A stretch of 64,000 bases of DNA, from assembly GCA_030765065.1 (NCBI GenBank), contig CM060985.1, positions 178,996,096 through 179,060,095 on the forward strand, given 5' to 3'. This DNA is from Deroplatys truncata. Taxonomy: Eukaryota > Arthropoda > Insecta > Mantodea > Mantidae. A program made the translations under genes and the position numbers. The notes under the pieces were generated by a model. That model had not been told where the DNA came from, searched no databases, and saw only the letters and a program-made list of their open reading frames with translations. Of this stretch, positions 1 through 11,540 are shown one piece after another. Position 1 is the first letter of the stretch; each line of letters begins with the position of its first letter.

Positions 1-251
1 ATCTAATGTTCCATGTAAGGAGTGTCGTACCCTTGGAAGGCAATGAACTCAAATACCAAGTTTGGTGTGCATCCCACTTTTCGTTGTTGAGTTATGCTGT
101 TCACAGACTCGCGCAGACCCGGAAATGTTTCCAGAAATGCTCCTTTTTATCCAAGGGGCCTCAAAACATGTATTTGCAGTGAAATCTCGGTATACAGTTT
201 TTGGGTAGAATTCATACCTTCTCTACCAAGCATGTACGTGGTAGAGAAAGT
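1..251 (+). repeat. Interspersed repeat family A, 3' fragment
   Basis: This is the right-hand part of a repeat family seen about 19 times in this window. It is recognised by the block ending in the motif tttttgggt(g/a)ga and by the terminal gtagagaaagt. The left side is cut by the window edge. A second copy begins within about 10 bases. Confidence 0.75.
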
Positions 252-261
252 AAAAAAATTT

Positions 262-1932
262 TGATGAGATACATTCACATGACTTTCTCTACCTACCATC
301 TCTGTTAGTGTGTATACAAACTATTCTTACTAAAGCTTATTTTTCTCTCTGCTACATTTTAATTCAAATAAACGTTTGGAGAAATAGCTACATTACACAT
401 TTCGTTATAGATACAAAGAGAACACCGATAGGCAAATGTATAACAACTGAACGCTATATGCTGGCCTTAAAATTGAGGCAGTATTATTAACACTTAAATG
501 ATTTCAGTCAAATTATATAATATGTAAATTCAATAACAGCCCAACTTGATGCAATATGTGTGTAATAATTTGTAAAATGTACGTAAAAGTCATTGCATAT
601 GCTTATATTGTTGTAAACATGTTCAAAAATGTTATGTGAATGTATTACGTAATTTAATAATGTAGGAGCTGTGAGAATAATAAGTTAAAAGTTGCTAACA
701 ATGAGGTAACCTTGAGGCAATAATGAGTTTGAGAGTTTAATAATACTACCTCTGATTATTGGAGTAACAATAATGTAATTTTAGTGACAGTTTATAAAAA
801 TAGCTAATCAACAACCAGAAAAAGATTTAGTTAAATGCAGGTATTCTATTGGAGTAAGAATAGCCAATCACAGACTTGAAATACAGAAATTTACAAGTTT
901 AGGTGCTTGAAATCAGTTCAGTTGCCCGCAGACAGAGTTACTAACCAGATGCCAGATGTCCCCTCGAGAAATTATTTACGTATTCGTGTGAGACGAAAAT
1001 AGTATACGTGTTAAAAAGTGCAAGTATTAAATAAAAGAATCTCACAGCTCTCGATATCAGTGAAGTGCTATTTAATTTGTGTCAAGGATTAATAAAAAGG
1101 TGTGAATTAAAACTTAAAATCTGAGTAAGCCTACATTCTTGTCGCATCACGCCCTGCCAAGACTTCCATGTCTCTAACAAATACTGACGCAGCCGAGACA
1201 AACATACATATTAAATATTTAAAGAAACTATCTACTTCAAATTGGCGCCCAACGTGGGGCAAACAACATAATTATAATACTTTTTCTCAAAATTCCATAC
1301 TGTCTCCATGAAATCGCGTAGACACAAGTAAAAATCAATGGGACTTTCAAATAATGACAACTATTCAACAATTCGAACCTTTAATAACATATCTTAGAAT
1401 TGAATTATACCACAAAAAAGTATTTGAAGTAATCTGCGTGTTTTAAAGAGATCTACATTTTTTGTGTAGTATGTTTTCGTCTATCGCAGGTTTACAACTT
1501 TTACAAGATTATACAAAATTCCTTCAAATGAAGATTCCTAGGCTATTCCCATAAATTTCAAGATATGCATTTTATTTGTCATGTAAATATCTTTCATATG
1601 TGGTATTTTAATCAAAATCGTTAGAGCTAGCTTTTAAGAAAATCAAAATCTTTTTAAATGTTCCACGTAATGGATAGTTAGGGTGGGGAATTTCTTGAAA
1701 ATCTTCGTGTCTCATCTTTGGAAGATTCTAACTCAAATACCAAGTTTGGTATTTATTCGAATTTTCCGTTTTGAGGTATGCTATTTACAGAAACATACAC
1801 ACAAGGATATGTTTACAAAATGCTTTTTTGGATTCAGGGCGCCTCAAAACATGTATTTCTAGTGAAATCTCGATATAGAATTTTTGGGCGGAAGCAATAC
1901 TTCCTGCTTGTGTACTAGAGAAGGTAAAGTAA
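262..1932 (+). repeat. Interspersed repeat family A copy, split by an LTR
   Basis: A diverged full-length copy starts with the family left end (acattcacatgactttctctac) and continues after an LTR insertion with the family's central gatctacattttttgtgtag block. It ends with a degraded gtagagaaagt-like terminus near 1915-1932. The sequence is noncoding. The LTR inside it is therefore younger than this copy. Confidence 0.65.
474..1260 (+). mobile_element. LTR fossil (family L) with adjoining primer-binding site
   Basis: The long terminal repeat begins tgaggcagta and ends ca at 1239 (about 766 bp). It is followed by tggcgcccaacgtggggc at 1243-1260, a tRNA primer-binding-site-like sequence. It contains aataaa-type signals near 1030 and ends with the family's 'gacgcagccgag' block. 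No gag or pol follows, so this is a broken retroelement remnant. It lies inside a family A repeat. Confidence 0.6.
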
Positions 1933-2150
1933 AAACTGGACATAATATTTTAATTGCTTTAACGAGATCCACATTTTTCGTGCAATAAGATTTTGTGTGT
2001 CTCTTATTTGAAAGTAATTCAGAAGGCAGAGTATTTATCAAAATATTCCTAGAAATTTGAAGATGTGATATTTTAAATCCAAATGGTTAGAGCCATTTTC
2101 AGAAAAATAGAAGCTTCCAAACGTTCTCCATTTAAAATCCTACTTCAGCC
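1933..2150 (+). repeat. Interspersed repeat family A, internal fragment
   Basis: This short internal piece carries the gatccacatttttcgtgca block and the following 'ttagagccattttcagaaaa' block of family A. Both ends are missing. Confidence 0.5.
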
Positions 2151-2212
2151 AGAAGTTAACTATAAGGCACTGGAAGAGATATTTTAAAATGTAAACAGAA
2201 AAACATACCTAC

Positions 2213-2399
2213 CTTAACATGTAATTAAACAAGGAGACATGAACAATATCCGTTGAGCGACCATGGAATGACAGAACACAGCTGGGTCTCCAGGATAGTG
2301 CTCTTGTGTTGAAGTGACCTGATCTCGTATAGTTTCCAGAGAAAAAGATATCACATCCTTGGCGGACTGTGGTGTGTCTAGGTGCACTAGTTCCATCCA
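2213..2399 (-). CDS. CUB-domain gene, exon 7 of those visible (start of third CUB)
   Basis: On the minus strand a pyrimidine tract ending ttgtttcag precedes the exon and the donor is aag|gtaggt. The exon is 187 bp, starts with 2 bases of a codon and ends with 2, matching the 1-base overhang of the previous exon. It encodes the start of a third CUB domain: a Cys, then SGNYTRSGHFNT, then RPSCVLSFHGR and VSLFNYMLR. The SG.F..(x)n..C.LSF.G....V..F.Y.LR spacing is the usual CUB first half. The gene continues beyond base 1 of the window. This is the most downstream exon visible. Confidence 0.85.
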
Positions 2400-2460
2400 C
2401 TGAAACAACGATATGAGACAGCAATGTTCAGTTTCACATTATGGATACTTAAAATACAAA

Positions 2461-3138
2461 TCCTTAAAAATCTGATGCGATACATTCGCATGACTTTCTC
2501 TACCCCTCTATCGTTTATTAGTTGGTACACAAACTAGTCTTATTAATGGTTATATATCTGTCTACTTAATTTTAATCCAAATAAAACTTTGCAGAAATAG
2601 CTACATTACACATTTTGTTATGGGTTCGAAGAGAACAACGACAGTCAAATGTTGAAGAACATTGAACAATTCGGACCATTAATAACGATATCTCGGAAAT
2701 GGCTGTTGCTACAGAACGTTATTTGAATAAGCTGTGTTTTAAAGAGATCTACATTTTCTGCAGTACTTTTTCGTCTATCGCTTAATGTTTAAAAGTTATA
2801 CAAGAATATATGAAACTCTTTCCCAATGAAGAGGACTTTACAAGCTATTCTCAGAAAATTCAAGATATATACTTTATTTATCATGTAAATATCATTAATA
2901 TATAGTACTTAAATCAATCGTTAAGATCCAGTTTTGGAAAATAAAACAATTCCAAAAATGTTTCATATAAAAGGTATTTTGAGCTAGGGGGATGTTGTTG
3001 AAAATCTTCGTATCTCATCTTTGGAAGGTACTGAACCTAAATATGAAATTTGGTATTTATCGAACTTTTCCTTTCTGAGTTATACCCTTCACAAACACAC
3101 ACATACGTGGACCTTTCTCCAAAAATACTTAGAAAAGA
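2461..3138 (+). repeat. Interspersed repeat family A copy, 3' truncated
   Basis: It starts with the family left end (tctgatgcgatacattcgcatgactttctctac) and runs through the central blocks to the acacacac tract. The terminal ~120 bp are missing. It lies in the intron between exons 6 and 7 of the CUB gene, ending about 20 bases from exon 6. Confidence 0.7.
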
Positions 3139-3156
3139 TAAATATCTTCTACTCAC

Positions 3157-3284
3157 TCATAATCCCCGATTCAGAGGTCCTTTCCAGCAGTTCATTTGAA
3201 TCCTCATGATTAATGGCTTTTTCAACGAATTCCACGGTCGCCAGGAAACCGTTGTATCCATAAGGTGGTATAGATGATCCAGAA
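3157..3284 (-). CDS. CUB-domain gene, exon 6 of those visible (end of second CUB and linker)
   Basis: The exon is 128 bp with acceptor gcttttcag and donor atga|gtgagt on the minus strand. It starts with 1 base and ends with 1 base of a codon, both matching the neighbouring exons (AG+T before, A+TG after). It encodes the final strand of a CUB domain, SGSSIPPYGYNGFLATVEFV, a very typical CUB ending (F.S......GF.A....). A charged linker with NHEDSNELLERTSESG follows. The linker separates CUB2 from CUB3. Confidence 0.88.
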
Positions 3285-3492
3285 CTGAAAAGCATGAAAC
3301 AGTGTGGTTAATACTTAGCGCACTACTGGGTGTTCATTACAAAATGTCTTATGACTCCATTGGTTTGATGCGACTATCAGCTCTAAGGTGCAAAATGTAG
3401 CCTAGCAGGACGGCAACACTCAAACATTTTAGGAAATCAAAACAAGGATTAGTTTTAAAAAAAATTTAGATGCTAAAGGCGAATATTTTGAA

Positions 3493-4322
3493 AAAAATCT
3501 GATGTCTTACACTCACATGATTTTCTCTACCCTTGTACAAACTATTTTTACAAACGCTTATTCTCCATATGCTTCGTGTTAATCGATATGTTAATCTTAT
3601 TGCTAATTTTCTTGTAGATGCAAGGGGAATTGCTAGACTTTAAGCGATAGTCAAATGTTTTAAGAGCTGGTTGCTATGTGGCGCATTCCATTCTCTTTGC
3701 ATGTCCAGTACATAAAAAAGAAATGAATAACGAATTCTCATTTGAGAAAAAGTATAAGTATTGGAAAATTTAAGGGAATAACAAGCAATATCTTGAAAAT
3801 GGTTCACTCAACAACAAAAACGTATATGACATAAATTGTGTATTTTAACGCGATCTACATTTTTTGTGCAGTAAAATTTTGTGTATCTCTTATGGTTTAT
3901 CAGTTATGCAAAAGTCGTTCACAATGAAGAATACTTTTGGAGATATTCCCAGAAAATTCGAGATATACATTTCATTTGTTATAAAAATATCTTAAACATA
4001 TGATATTTTAATCAAAATCGTTAGAACCATTTTTGAGAAAATTAAAATTTTCGAAAAATGTTCCATGTGGGGTGGAGGGATTTTCTTGAAAATCTTTGTG
4101 TCGCATCTCTGGAAGATACTGAACCTAAATACCAAGTTTGTTGTTTATCCGACTGTTCGTTTCTGAGTTATGCTACTGACAGACACACACACAGAGATGT
4201 TTCCAAAAATGCTTTTTTTGGATTCAAGGGGTCTCAAAACATGTATTTCCGGTGAAATCTCGGTATCGAATTTTTGGGTGGAATACAATACTTCCCCTAC
4301 TTACTATACATACTACAGAAAG
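3493..4322 (+). repeat. Interspersed repeat family A, complete copy
   Basis: It runs from the left end (aaaaatctgatgtcttacactcacatgatttt) to the right end (ctacagaaagtaaaaatt), about 830 bp. It contains no coding capacity; the short open frames in it are incidental. Confidence 0.75.
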
Positions 4323-5371
4323 TAAAAATTGAAATGTCAGATGTTTTATTGATTCACCAGCAGTCATTTTCAGAGAAATTATTTTCACCATGTTTTGCCT
4401 TACATCAGCCGGTGTAGCGATTAAATTCTGTATCATATTGCTTTCTGGATTTTTTGTGTTAGTACTTTTAATGTTATTCTTTCCGCTGCTTCTGTAGTTT
4501 CACTTCCATTTCAGTTTCTTCTGAATTCATAATTTCCGCCATTGTATCTTTATGTAGGTTAGATAAAACAGCAACGTTTTAGATCAAAGAAAGCTGCAAT
4601 TATATGGTAAAGGTTAGCTCTACAACGTATGGCGATAATTAAAGTATGACGATTTCTATTCTGTACAGATAATGCGAGCGCTATGAAAAACTAATCGTGT
4701 AAAAGGACATAATGAAAAGTAAAACCTAATCAAACCAAGTCGAGTTATTAAATATGTGGAAATACAAAGGGAAATTGCCACTAGTGCGATAATCTAAAGC
4801 TTTTAACTCGTGTGCTCTAAGTTAGAAGTTCTACTTTTAAGCCATGCTGTCTAAAAAAGTATATTACTTCTTAATTTTATAACTTTCCTTAACAAGGGGA
4901 AGTCATGTACACAAATTATATTTTAAACCATATAATAGAGTCAACACGCGAGGTAAAAGGTTATCAAAATATAAATTTTATGAATTTATATTTTATATAG
5001 TATAACTAATGCAACCTATAGTCATACAGTCCACTAGAGCATGGTGGACAGTGACGTCACACATCTATGTGCCCGCTGCTCAGTTTTACCGCCTTAGCAC
5101 GTGTAGGAAAATTGTGCTCATGAAATTGTACCACAGTTAAGTATGGCACTTTCTGTCTGCTCAAGTCCTGTGTTTACTTTCTTTACAAACATACGAGTTT
5201 GTTTTCTGCATTCTTATATTGAGAAGCTCCTGGTATAAATGTCACGTTTTCTTAGAAAATATTGTAGATAATTAAATTTTATGATAATGAAAATAAACTC
5301 TCAAGTGCTATTTGTAATCTATTATAGTGACAATATGCTTTTTTTTTGCTTTATCTGCCTGTACCTAATAA
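4323..5371. other. Intronic stretch, no gene recognised
   Basis: About 1 kb of AT-rich DNA in the CUB gene intron between exons 5 and 6. On the minus strand near 4540 there is a short frame beginning MAEIMNSEETEMEVK that stops after about 22 codons. I cannot assign it. There is no other recognisable repeat or exon. Confidence 0.4.
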
Positions 5372-5503
5372 GTAGAAAAGGTATTGCATTCCACCCAAAA
5401 ATTCAATATTGAGATTTCACCGGGAATAGTATTTTGTGTGAGTCTGTGAACAGCATAACTCAAAAATGAAAAGCAGATAAATAGCAAACTTAGGTATAAA
5501 ATA
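5372..5503 (-). repeat. Interspersed repeat family A fragment
   Basis: This is the right-terminal block in reverse orientation (ccacccaaaaattcaatattgagatttcacc), continuing to the 'gtctgtgaacagcataactcaaaaa' block, with an internal deletion. Confidence 0.6.
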
Positions 5504-5924
5504 ATCTGCAGTTGCCAATCACTTCTGGACTTCCAACCATGAAATAAGGCATGACATCAAGCTACTAAAACCATAAATTTTCCTTCACATCTGCAAATTT
5601 GGTAAAAGATATCGTGCATCATAATATCAAGACTATTTTGAATTTTGGAATCCCATCATCACATCCTTTATTGCAGCTTATCCAATCAGCTTGTAGAAGA
5701 GAGAAGACAAGAAAGTTCCCAGCCTTCACCACAGATGGCAGTAACTTCATCTTTACGTTCAAATCCTGGGGGTCAGGAGAGAGAAGCTGAGTTCAGTCGG
5801 TTTTCAGCTGAGGATGGCAGAGCAGCACTCAATTTATATTATAATGAATCTAATATCAACGTTTATAACACTTCTTTTAATAATAAATTATAAACCAAAT
5901 ATAGTATTTATTTATCAATGCCTT
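5504..5924 (+). other. Unassigned stretch with an 82-codon open frame
   Basis: It contains an open frame at 5645-5893 (+) whose middle is rich in E, Q, S and R (for example LVEERRQESSQPSP and GGQEREAEFSRFSAEDGRAALN). It is preceded by an acceptor-like ttattgcag at about 5667-5675. The composition is compatible with a piece of coding sequence, perhaps transposon-derived, but I recognise no domain. It lies in an intron of, and antisense to, the CUB gene. Confidence 0.2.
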
Positions 5925-7016
5925 AAAAGATGCAACACGAAGGTTTTCAAGAAAATCTCTCACGTCAAACTACCCTTTCCGTGTAACATTTTTAGAATTT
6001 TTTGAGTTACGAAAAATGAATGTAACGATACTTATTAAAATGCCATTATTGTAGATATTTGCGTCTCAAATATATATCTTGAATTTTCTGGAACTAACTT
6101 GTGAATTCCCCTTCATTCGTATGCAAATTTATATAATCTTGCATAGCTGATAAACGTTAAGCGATAGACTAAAACGTGCTACACGAAAATGTAGATCTCT
6201 TTAAAACACACAATTTATTTCAAATACCGTTTTTGTGGCATTAGCCATTTCCGATATATCCATTATTAATGGTTCGAATAGTTCAATACCTAGCCATTCT
6301 TTTAAACTCCTGTCGATTTTCAGTTCTCGCGGTCCCCATAAGGAGGGGGTGTTCAGACCCCTTCAGCTCTCACGCTGCGGACCCTGAGCACTAGTGTTAC
6401 TTCTGACGTTACTAGAAGTACGCTGAGTCAAACATCCAAGCCCCACTCGTGAGAATGTTGTTCGGATTGGGTTAGACTCGGTGGAGCAGTGGTTAACGAT
6501 AGTCGTGGAAGATAGGGTTTCCGTCCAGGCGAGGTTGTCCTCCTGTACCGCCCTGGAGGGCCGGTAGATGGTCCACTTGGACTGTCGACCCCACCGTGCT
6601 GCTTCGGTAGTCTTCCCCTTTGGGGTATGACGCGCATAAGTGCTGTATGTCCTTCCATCCTGTAATGGGGGTGGTGGTTTTAATTTTCACGTGCCGGCCT
6701 ACCGAAAAGCCTTCGGGGGTGGGAGAGCCTCTCGGATGGCGTCCTCCTCCATGAGTGTTACTGTTTCTCGCGATGTCATGGAAACAGTATGGAATTTTAA
6801 GGCAGCATATAGCGTCCAGTTGTTAAACATTTGACTATCGCTGTTCTCTTTGTATCAATAATGAAATGTGTAATGTAGCTGTTTCTGTAAACATTTATCT
6901 GGATTAAAATTAATTAGATAGAAAAATAAACTTTCTAGGAATAATTTCTGTACCCACTAATAAGCGATAAAGAGTAGAGAATGTCATATGAATGTAACAA
7001 ATCAGATTTTTTTAAA
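5925..7016 (-). repeat. Interspersed repeat family A copy, interrupted
   Basis: A reverse-orientation copy runs from the 'cttgaaaaccttcg' block (5925) to the left end (gagaatgtcatatgaatgtaacaaatcag, ~7016). It is split by an unrelated GC-richer insertion of about 450 bp at roughly 6318-6765. The right-terminal block is absent. Confidence 0.65.
6318..6765 (+). repeat. SINE-like insertion inside a family A repeat
   Basis: This GC-richer segment interrupts a family A copy. It carries an A-box-like ggtggagcagtggttaacg at about 6479, followed by a weak B-box-like ggtttccgtcc about 30 bases on. That spacing and the uneven composition suggest a tRNA-derived short element. I cannot define exact ends or duplications. 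Confidence 0.35.
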
Positions 7017-7166
7017 TAGTTGAAGATGCGTTTTTCAAAAGATGGTGTAATTAAGAAAATAATCCTATCTTCCTTAGTAAGCTAACTTATTGGATAAAAG
7101 ATTACTGAACTTAAATGGCGTTTATGTGTATTATGTAAAACTTTCAGTCTGATATCGTATATCATT

Positions 7167-8340
7167 TGAGGCAGTATTTTTAACACTTAAATGATTTCAG
7201 TCTAATTATATAATATGTAAATTCAATAACAGTCCGCCTTGATGCAGTATGTATATGTAATAATTTGTAAAATGTATGTGACAGTCATTGCATGTGCTTA
7301 TATTATTGTATCCATGTGTAATAATGTTATGTGAATTTATTAACGTAACTTAATAATGTAGGAGCTGTGAGAATAATAGGTTCAAAGTTGCTAACAATGA
7401 GGTAACAATTAGGAAACCTTGAGGCAATAATGAGTTTGAGAGTTTAAATGTTACTTGTGATTCTTGTAAGCAATAATGTGATTTTAGTGACAGTTTATAA
7501 AAATAGCCAATCAACAACCAAAAAAAGCTTTAGTTAAATGCAGGTATTCTATTGGAGTAGGATTAGCCAATCAGAGACTTAGAATACGGAAATTTACAAG
7601 TTTAGACGGTTCAAATCAATTCAGTTGCCTCCAAACAGTGCTCATAACCAGACGCGAGATGTGTCCTCGAGAAATTAATTACGTATTCGTGTGAGACGAA
7701 AATAGTATACATGTTAAAAAGTGCAAGTATTAAATAAAAGAATCTCACAGCTCTCGATGTCAGTGAAGTGCTATTTAATTTGTGTCAAGGATTAATAAAA
7801 AGGAGTGAATTAAAACTTAAAATCGGTGTAAGCCTGCATTCTTAGACGTATTACAACTCTGCCAAGATATCCATGTCTCTAAAGTAATACTGACGCAGCC
7901 GAGGCAAACATAAATATTAAATATTTAAAGAAACAGTCAAATAACAAAGTTAATATTTTTAAACTAGGGGCAAAGGCCACCTGAAAGTACATTTGGGGCG
8001 AAGGCTACCGGAAACTGTTTACTATCCGTGCGGTTGCAAATAATTTTAAGTTCGGCTCCCCAACAGTTGAACTATAATACAACTCCTTCAATACAAACTA
8101 CTACAAATTGACGCCCAAAGCGTGGTGCAAATAACGTAACAAACCATCGTTTTCAAACTGAGTTTTCATACGTAGCAGCAAATAACGTAAAGACAATATC
8201 TACTTCAAATTGACGCCCAGCTGCGTGGTGCAAATAACGTAATAACGAAACAACACAACACTTACTTCAAATTGACTTCCATACGTGGAGCAAACAAACG
8301 ATCTTCTCAAATTAGCACCCAAAGCGTGGTGCAAATAAAG
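7167..8340 (+). mobile_element. LTR fossil (family L) with repeated primer-site-like blocks
   Basis: This is the same LTR family as at 474: it begins tgaggcagtattttt and contains the same 'tctcacagctctcgat' and 'gacgcagccgag' blocks. It is longer at its 3' side, adding a segment with 'ggggcgaaggctaccggaaac' and ending ca near 8104. About five diverged copies of a ~50-bp block like 'aaattgacgcccaaagcgtggtgc' follow (8105-8340). No internal coding region follows. It is a broken retroelement remnant. Confidence 0.55.
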
Positions 8341-8587
8341 AGATATTCTACTTCACGTTTCTGAGATAATGGGTAAAAAATTTAGCACATTTAACTTTGA
8401 GGGATAGGACTTATAATTCCTGCTTAAACCAGCTGCTTCTAAAATGAGAAGAGCGGAGATTCTGGATTTTGAAATATCTTTGTATCTTACGTTAAAGTCC
8501 ATGAATACACGATCAAGCAATTATGAAGGATGAAAATAAGCTACATGGGGGGTTCTATGCTAACATTTAAAGAGGTGTCACCCTTAC

Positions 8588-8716
8588 CTGAATTCGAGGA
8601 GTAGATTAGGTCCTGAATATTGTAGACTGGTCTTTCTCTTGTCGCACACTGTTGTTTGTAACGGGCTGGATGCTGAGGAACCTTGGTAAATGGCGATATA
8701 GTCTGTAGTGCACCGG
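8588..8716 (-). CDS. CUB-domain gene, exon 5 of those visible (second half of second CUB)
   Basis: The exon is 129 bp on the minus strand, with acceptor cgttttccag and donor ttcag|gtaagg. It starts with 1 base and ends with 2 bases of a codon, matching both flanking exons across a 28.8-kb upstream intron and a 5.3-kb downstream one. It encodes RCTTDYIAIYQGSS, then a Cys, then LQYSGPNLLLEF. These are the Cys-x-x-D-Y-(I/V)-x-(I/V)-Y and SGP-x-LLL-x-F signatures of CUB domains. The D-Y pair is the common calcium-site region of CUBs. Confidence 0.9.
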
Positions 8717-8809
8717 CTGGAAAACGAGTAACATTGCATCATAAGCAAGTACTCTCTCAAAGTTCAAACTAATGACTATTAACATTTTCTGGGATTATAT
8801 AGGTATAGG

Positions 8810-9250
8810 TTATACAACGGAGGGGGACATCGCGTGCACTGCGACCTTTCATGAAGGAACCACAGAACGTTACAGGCCGCATAAGCCAGGGGACCAGTGG
8901 AATTCCCTAACGATACCAGGCTCGAAGACCCTCCCACTGTCTACAGAGGGCGATGAACGACCCATCGACCAAGCAGCCCTCTAGTGTCCTTTGAGGAAGC
9001 ATGCGCGTCTGTGTCCGGCACTGCCACACGCCACGAAACCTATAACCACTCCTGAAAGACGAGAAGGAAACGCAATAAAAGGGAAATAATGGAAAGCAAA
9101 CCGTGGTAGATAAGAAACCATCCCAGCGTTCCCTTATCAAGCAGGAAAACACACGAAAAACCATAGTCAGAGTGGACGGTCGACGGCAATCGAACCGGGA
9201 GCTCCCAAATGCGACCCTTGCACCTTACCGCGGAGCCATCTCGCACGGTC
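8810..9250 (-). repeat. tRNA-derived SINE, family S2
   Basis: Read on the minus strand it opens with an A-box (atggctccgcggtaaggtgc) followed by a B-box (ccggttcgattgcc). It then has the diagnostic block cactctgactatggtttttcgtg. The same block follows a B-box at about 44540 and 59520. The tail is variable and the 3' boundary near 8810 is approximate. Confidence 0.6.
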
Positions 9251-9894
9251 TGGAATTATATGTTCAAATCAATGAGAAAATACTCCTTGTGATGCAGCGG
9301 CTATGGTCACCAGCGTAAACACCGGGTGCGCTATGGGTAGATAAAGCTGCTTCTTCCCCCTCCTCAAAAAAGTGTGTTGAAATAGTTCTAGAACCTTGCG
9401 GAAAGATTTCACAGACTATATAAGCCAGCGCTCTCGCAGCAGTCGAGTCATTGGAATTGAATCAATCAGCGATAGAGTTAACGAGTGTGTTTCTGGTGGG
9501 ACATCAATTACGCTCCTTCGAGCGAGTTTGATGCGACTGCTTTGGCGTACAGCAGCTGCTGCTGCTGCGGAGCGACGGATTGTGGACTCCTGTGTTCGAT
9601 TCCCCAGCAAGTGAACCGCCCGGAAGAAGAGGTTACGTCGCAAGAAGTGAAGTGACGGAAAGTTGAACTAGATAACAACTTAGAACAGTGATAGTTGATA
9701 AACTTGACTGTCGCTATATTGTATATATTATATTTGCAAAGAAAGGGAGCGGGAGGCCTGAGCAAACATGAGCTTCCATATTTAGTAGTAGTAGTATTAG
9801 TTTGTTCAGCAAAACGTCCCTTAAAGGAATTCCTAAAGTTTACCTCTCCACTTCAAAGTGTAAGCCAGATTTTTAATGGCTCTACTACGTATAG
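9251..9894 (+). other. Unassigned stretch with a promoter-like core
   Basis: No coding region is recognised. It includes a heat-shock-like promoter (separate entry), a short agc/tgc triplet repeat near 9550-9570, and possible 5' leader sequence downstream. Open frames of 70-85 codons occur on both strands but overlap each other and look incidental. Confidence 0.35.
9386..9452 (+). promoter_or_regulatory. Heat-shock-element-like promoter with TATA and initiator
   Basis: TTC at 9386, GAA at 9391, TTg at 9396 and GAA at 9401 form an alternating 5-bp-phased array matching the heat-shock factor binding rule. TATATAAG follows at 9417-9424. An arthropod initiator, TCATT, lies at 9448-9452 with its A 33 bases after the TATA start. 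The spacing is right for a working core promoter. No recognisable coding region follows before the repeat at 9895. Confidence 0.5.
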
Positions 9895-10345
9895 TAAATA
9901 AGGGAAGTATTGCATTCCACCCAAAAACTCAATACCGAGATTTCACCGGAAATATATGTTTTGAGACCCCCTGAATAAAAAAAACATTTTTGGAAACATG
10001 TCCGTGTGTGTGTCTGTGAACAGACTTCAATTCACGTTCTTCATTGTGAACGACCTTTGCATAACTGTAAACCATAAGAGATAGATCGCGTTAAAGTACA
10101 CAATTTATGTGATACATATTTATTTTTTTGCTGTGTGAACCATTTTCGAGATATTGCTTATTATTCCCTTAAATTTTCCAATACTTATACTTTTTTTTCA
10201 AATGGGAATTCGTTATTCAGTTTTTTGTCCTGGCAATGCAAAGAGAATGGAATACTCCACATGGCAACCAGCTCTTAAAACATTTGACTATCGCTTAAAG
10301 CCTAACATACTCCCCTTGCATCTACAAGAAAATTAGCAATAAGTA
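9895..10345 (-). repeat. Interspersed repeat family A copy, internally deleted
   Basis: It has the right-terminal block in reverse (attgcattccacccaaaaac) and, from about 10030 on, the central and left blocks (gttcttcattgtgaacgac, gaatggaatactccac). The part between is deleted, and the left terminus is missing. Confidence 0.65.
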
Positions 10346-10867
10346 CTAAGACTGTAATGATAAATTGAAGAGGAAATGCAAACTTATAAGACTGCATAAA
10401 GAGTTAAATAGTAAGTTTTTGTAATTTTGCCATTCGGCCTCTTATTGATGCAAGAGCTTTGGAGGTATTACAAGCCACTGCACCTTATTTGTGGCTCAAC
10501 TCCATGACATACGTAACAGTACACACGCCTGGGGCAACGACACAAAGCCTAGGTAAACAAACAGCTGCTAGAATCACAATTCTGACAACACAGTATACAG
10601 TCTTGACCTCGTGCAGCATGAATGCGCTCGGTGAATATGCTATACTCCGTAACTGTTAGTGCGATCTAATCCACATGTTAACATAAACTACTGTGCGGTT
10701 CTCCATGTTGCTCACCAAGACGGCTCAGTGAGTATGCAGATTGAAGGGGACGATAGCTTGCCTTAATAGACAATTCTGTGGCTTTTGACTTTCTGTAATG
10801 CTTGTATTGTATCAAAACTTTGATACTAGTAATTCACCGCAAAAACACATTTTCAGGTACTCTGAAT
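10346..10867. other. Intronic stretch, nothing recognised
   Basis: About 520 bp without a recognisable repeat, exon or promoter. A 66-codon frame at 10459-10659 (+) shows no known motif. Confidence 0.3.
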
Positions 10868-11464
10868 CTAAAAAATCTGATGTGTTACACTCACATGACG
10901 TTCTCTACTCTTGTACAAACTATTTTTACAAACGCTTATTCTCCATATGCTTCATGTTAATCGAGATATCGAGATGTTAATCTTATTGCTAATTTTCTTG
11001 TAGATGCAAGGGGAATAGCGATTGGAATAGTATTGGAAAATTTAAGGGAATAACAAGCAATATCTCGAAAATGGTTCACTCAACAAAAAAAATGTATATG
11101 ATATAAGTTGTGTATTTTAACGCGATCTACATTTTTTGTGTAGTAAAATTTTGTCTATCTCTTATGGTTTACCAGTTATGCAAAAGTTGTTCACAATGAA
11201 GAATACTTTTGGAGACAGTCCCAGAACATTTTTAGATATACATTTCATTTGTGATAAAAGTATCTTAAACATATGATATTTTAATAAAAATCGTTAGAGC
11301 CATTTTGAGAAAACTAATTTTTTTGAAAAATGTTCCATGTTAAGTGTAATCTGGGATGGAGGATTTTCTTGCAAACCTTCGTGTCGCATCTCTGGAAGAT
11401 ATTGAACCTAAATACCAAGTTTGGTGTTTATCCGACTGTTCGTTTCTGAGTTATGCTGTTCACA

Positions 11465-11498
<34 letters not shown>

Positions 11499-11540
11499 CA
11501 TGTTTCCAATAATGTTTTTTTTTTCTTTTTGATTCTAAGA
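10868..11540 (+). repeat. Interspersed repeat family A copy, 3' truncated
   Basis: It starts aaaaaatctgatgtgttacactcacatgac and runs to the family's internal dinucleotide tract, here expanded to about 30 bp of (ac)n at 11465-11495, and the 'catgtttccaa' block. The terminal block is missing. Confidence 0.7.

Noticed and set aside
2209-2424. 71-codon minus-strand frame read from its first ATG as a short gene
   Set aside because: The region is an exon with acceptor and donor sites; the ATG and first residues lie in the intron.
474-8340. LTRs at 474 and 7167 as the two ends of one retroelement
   Set aside because: The space between holds host exons at 2213-2399 and 3157-3284 and unrelated repeats, so they are separate insertions.
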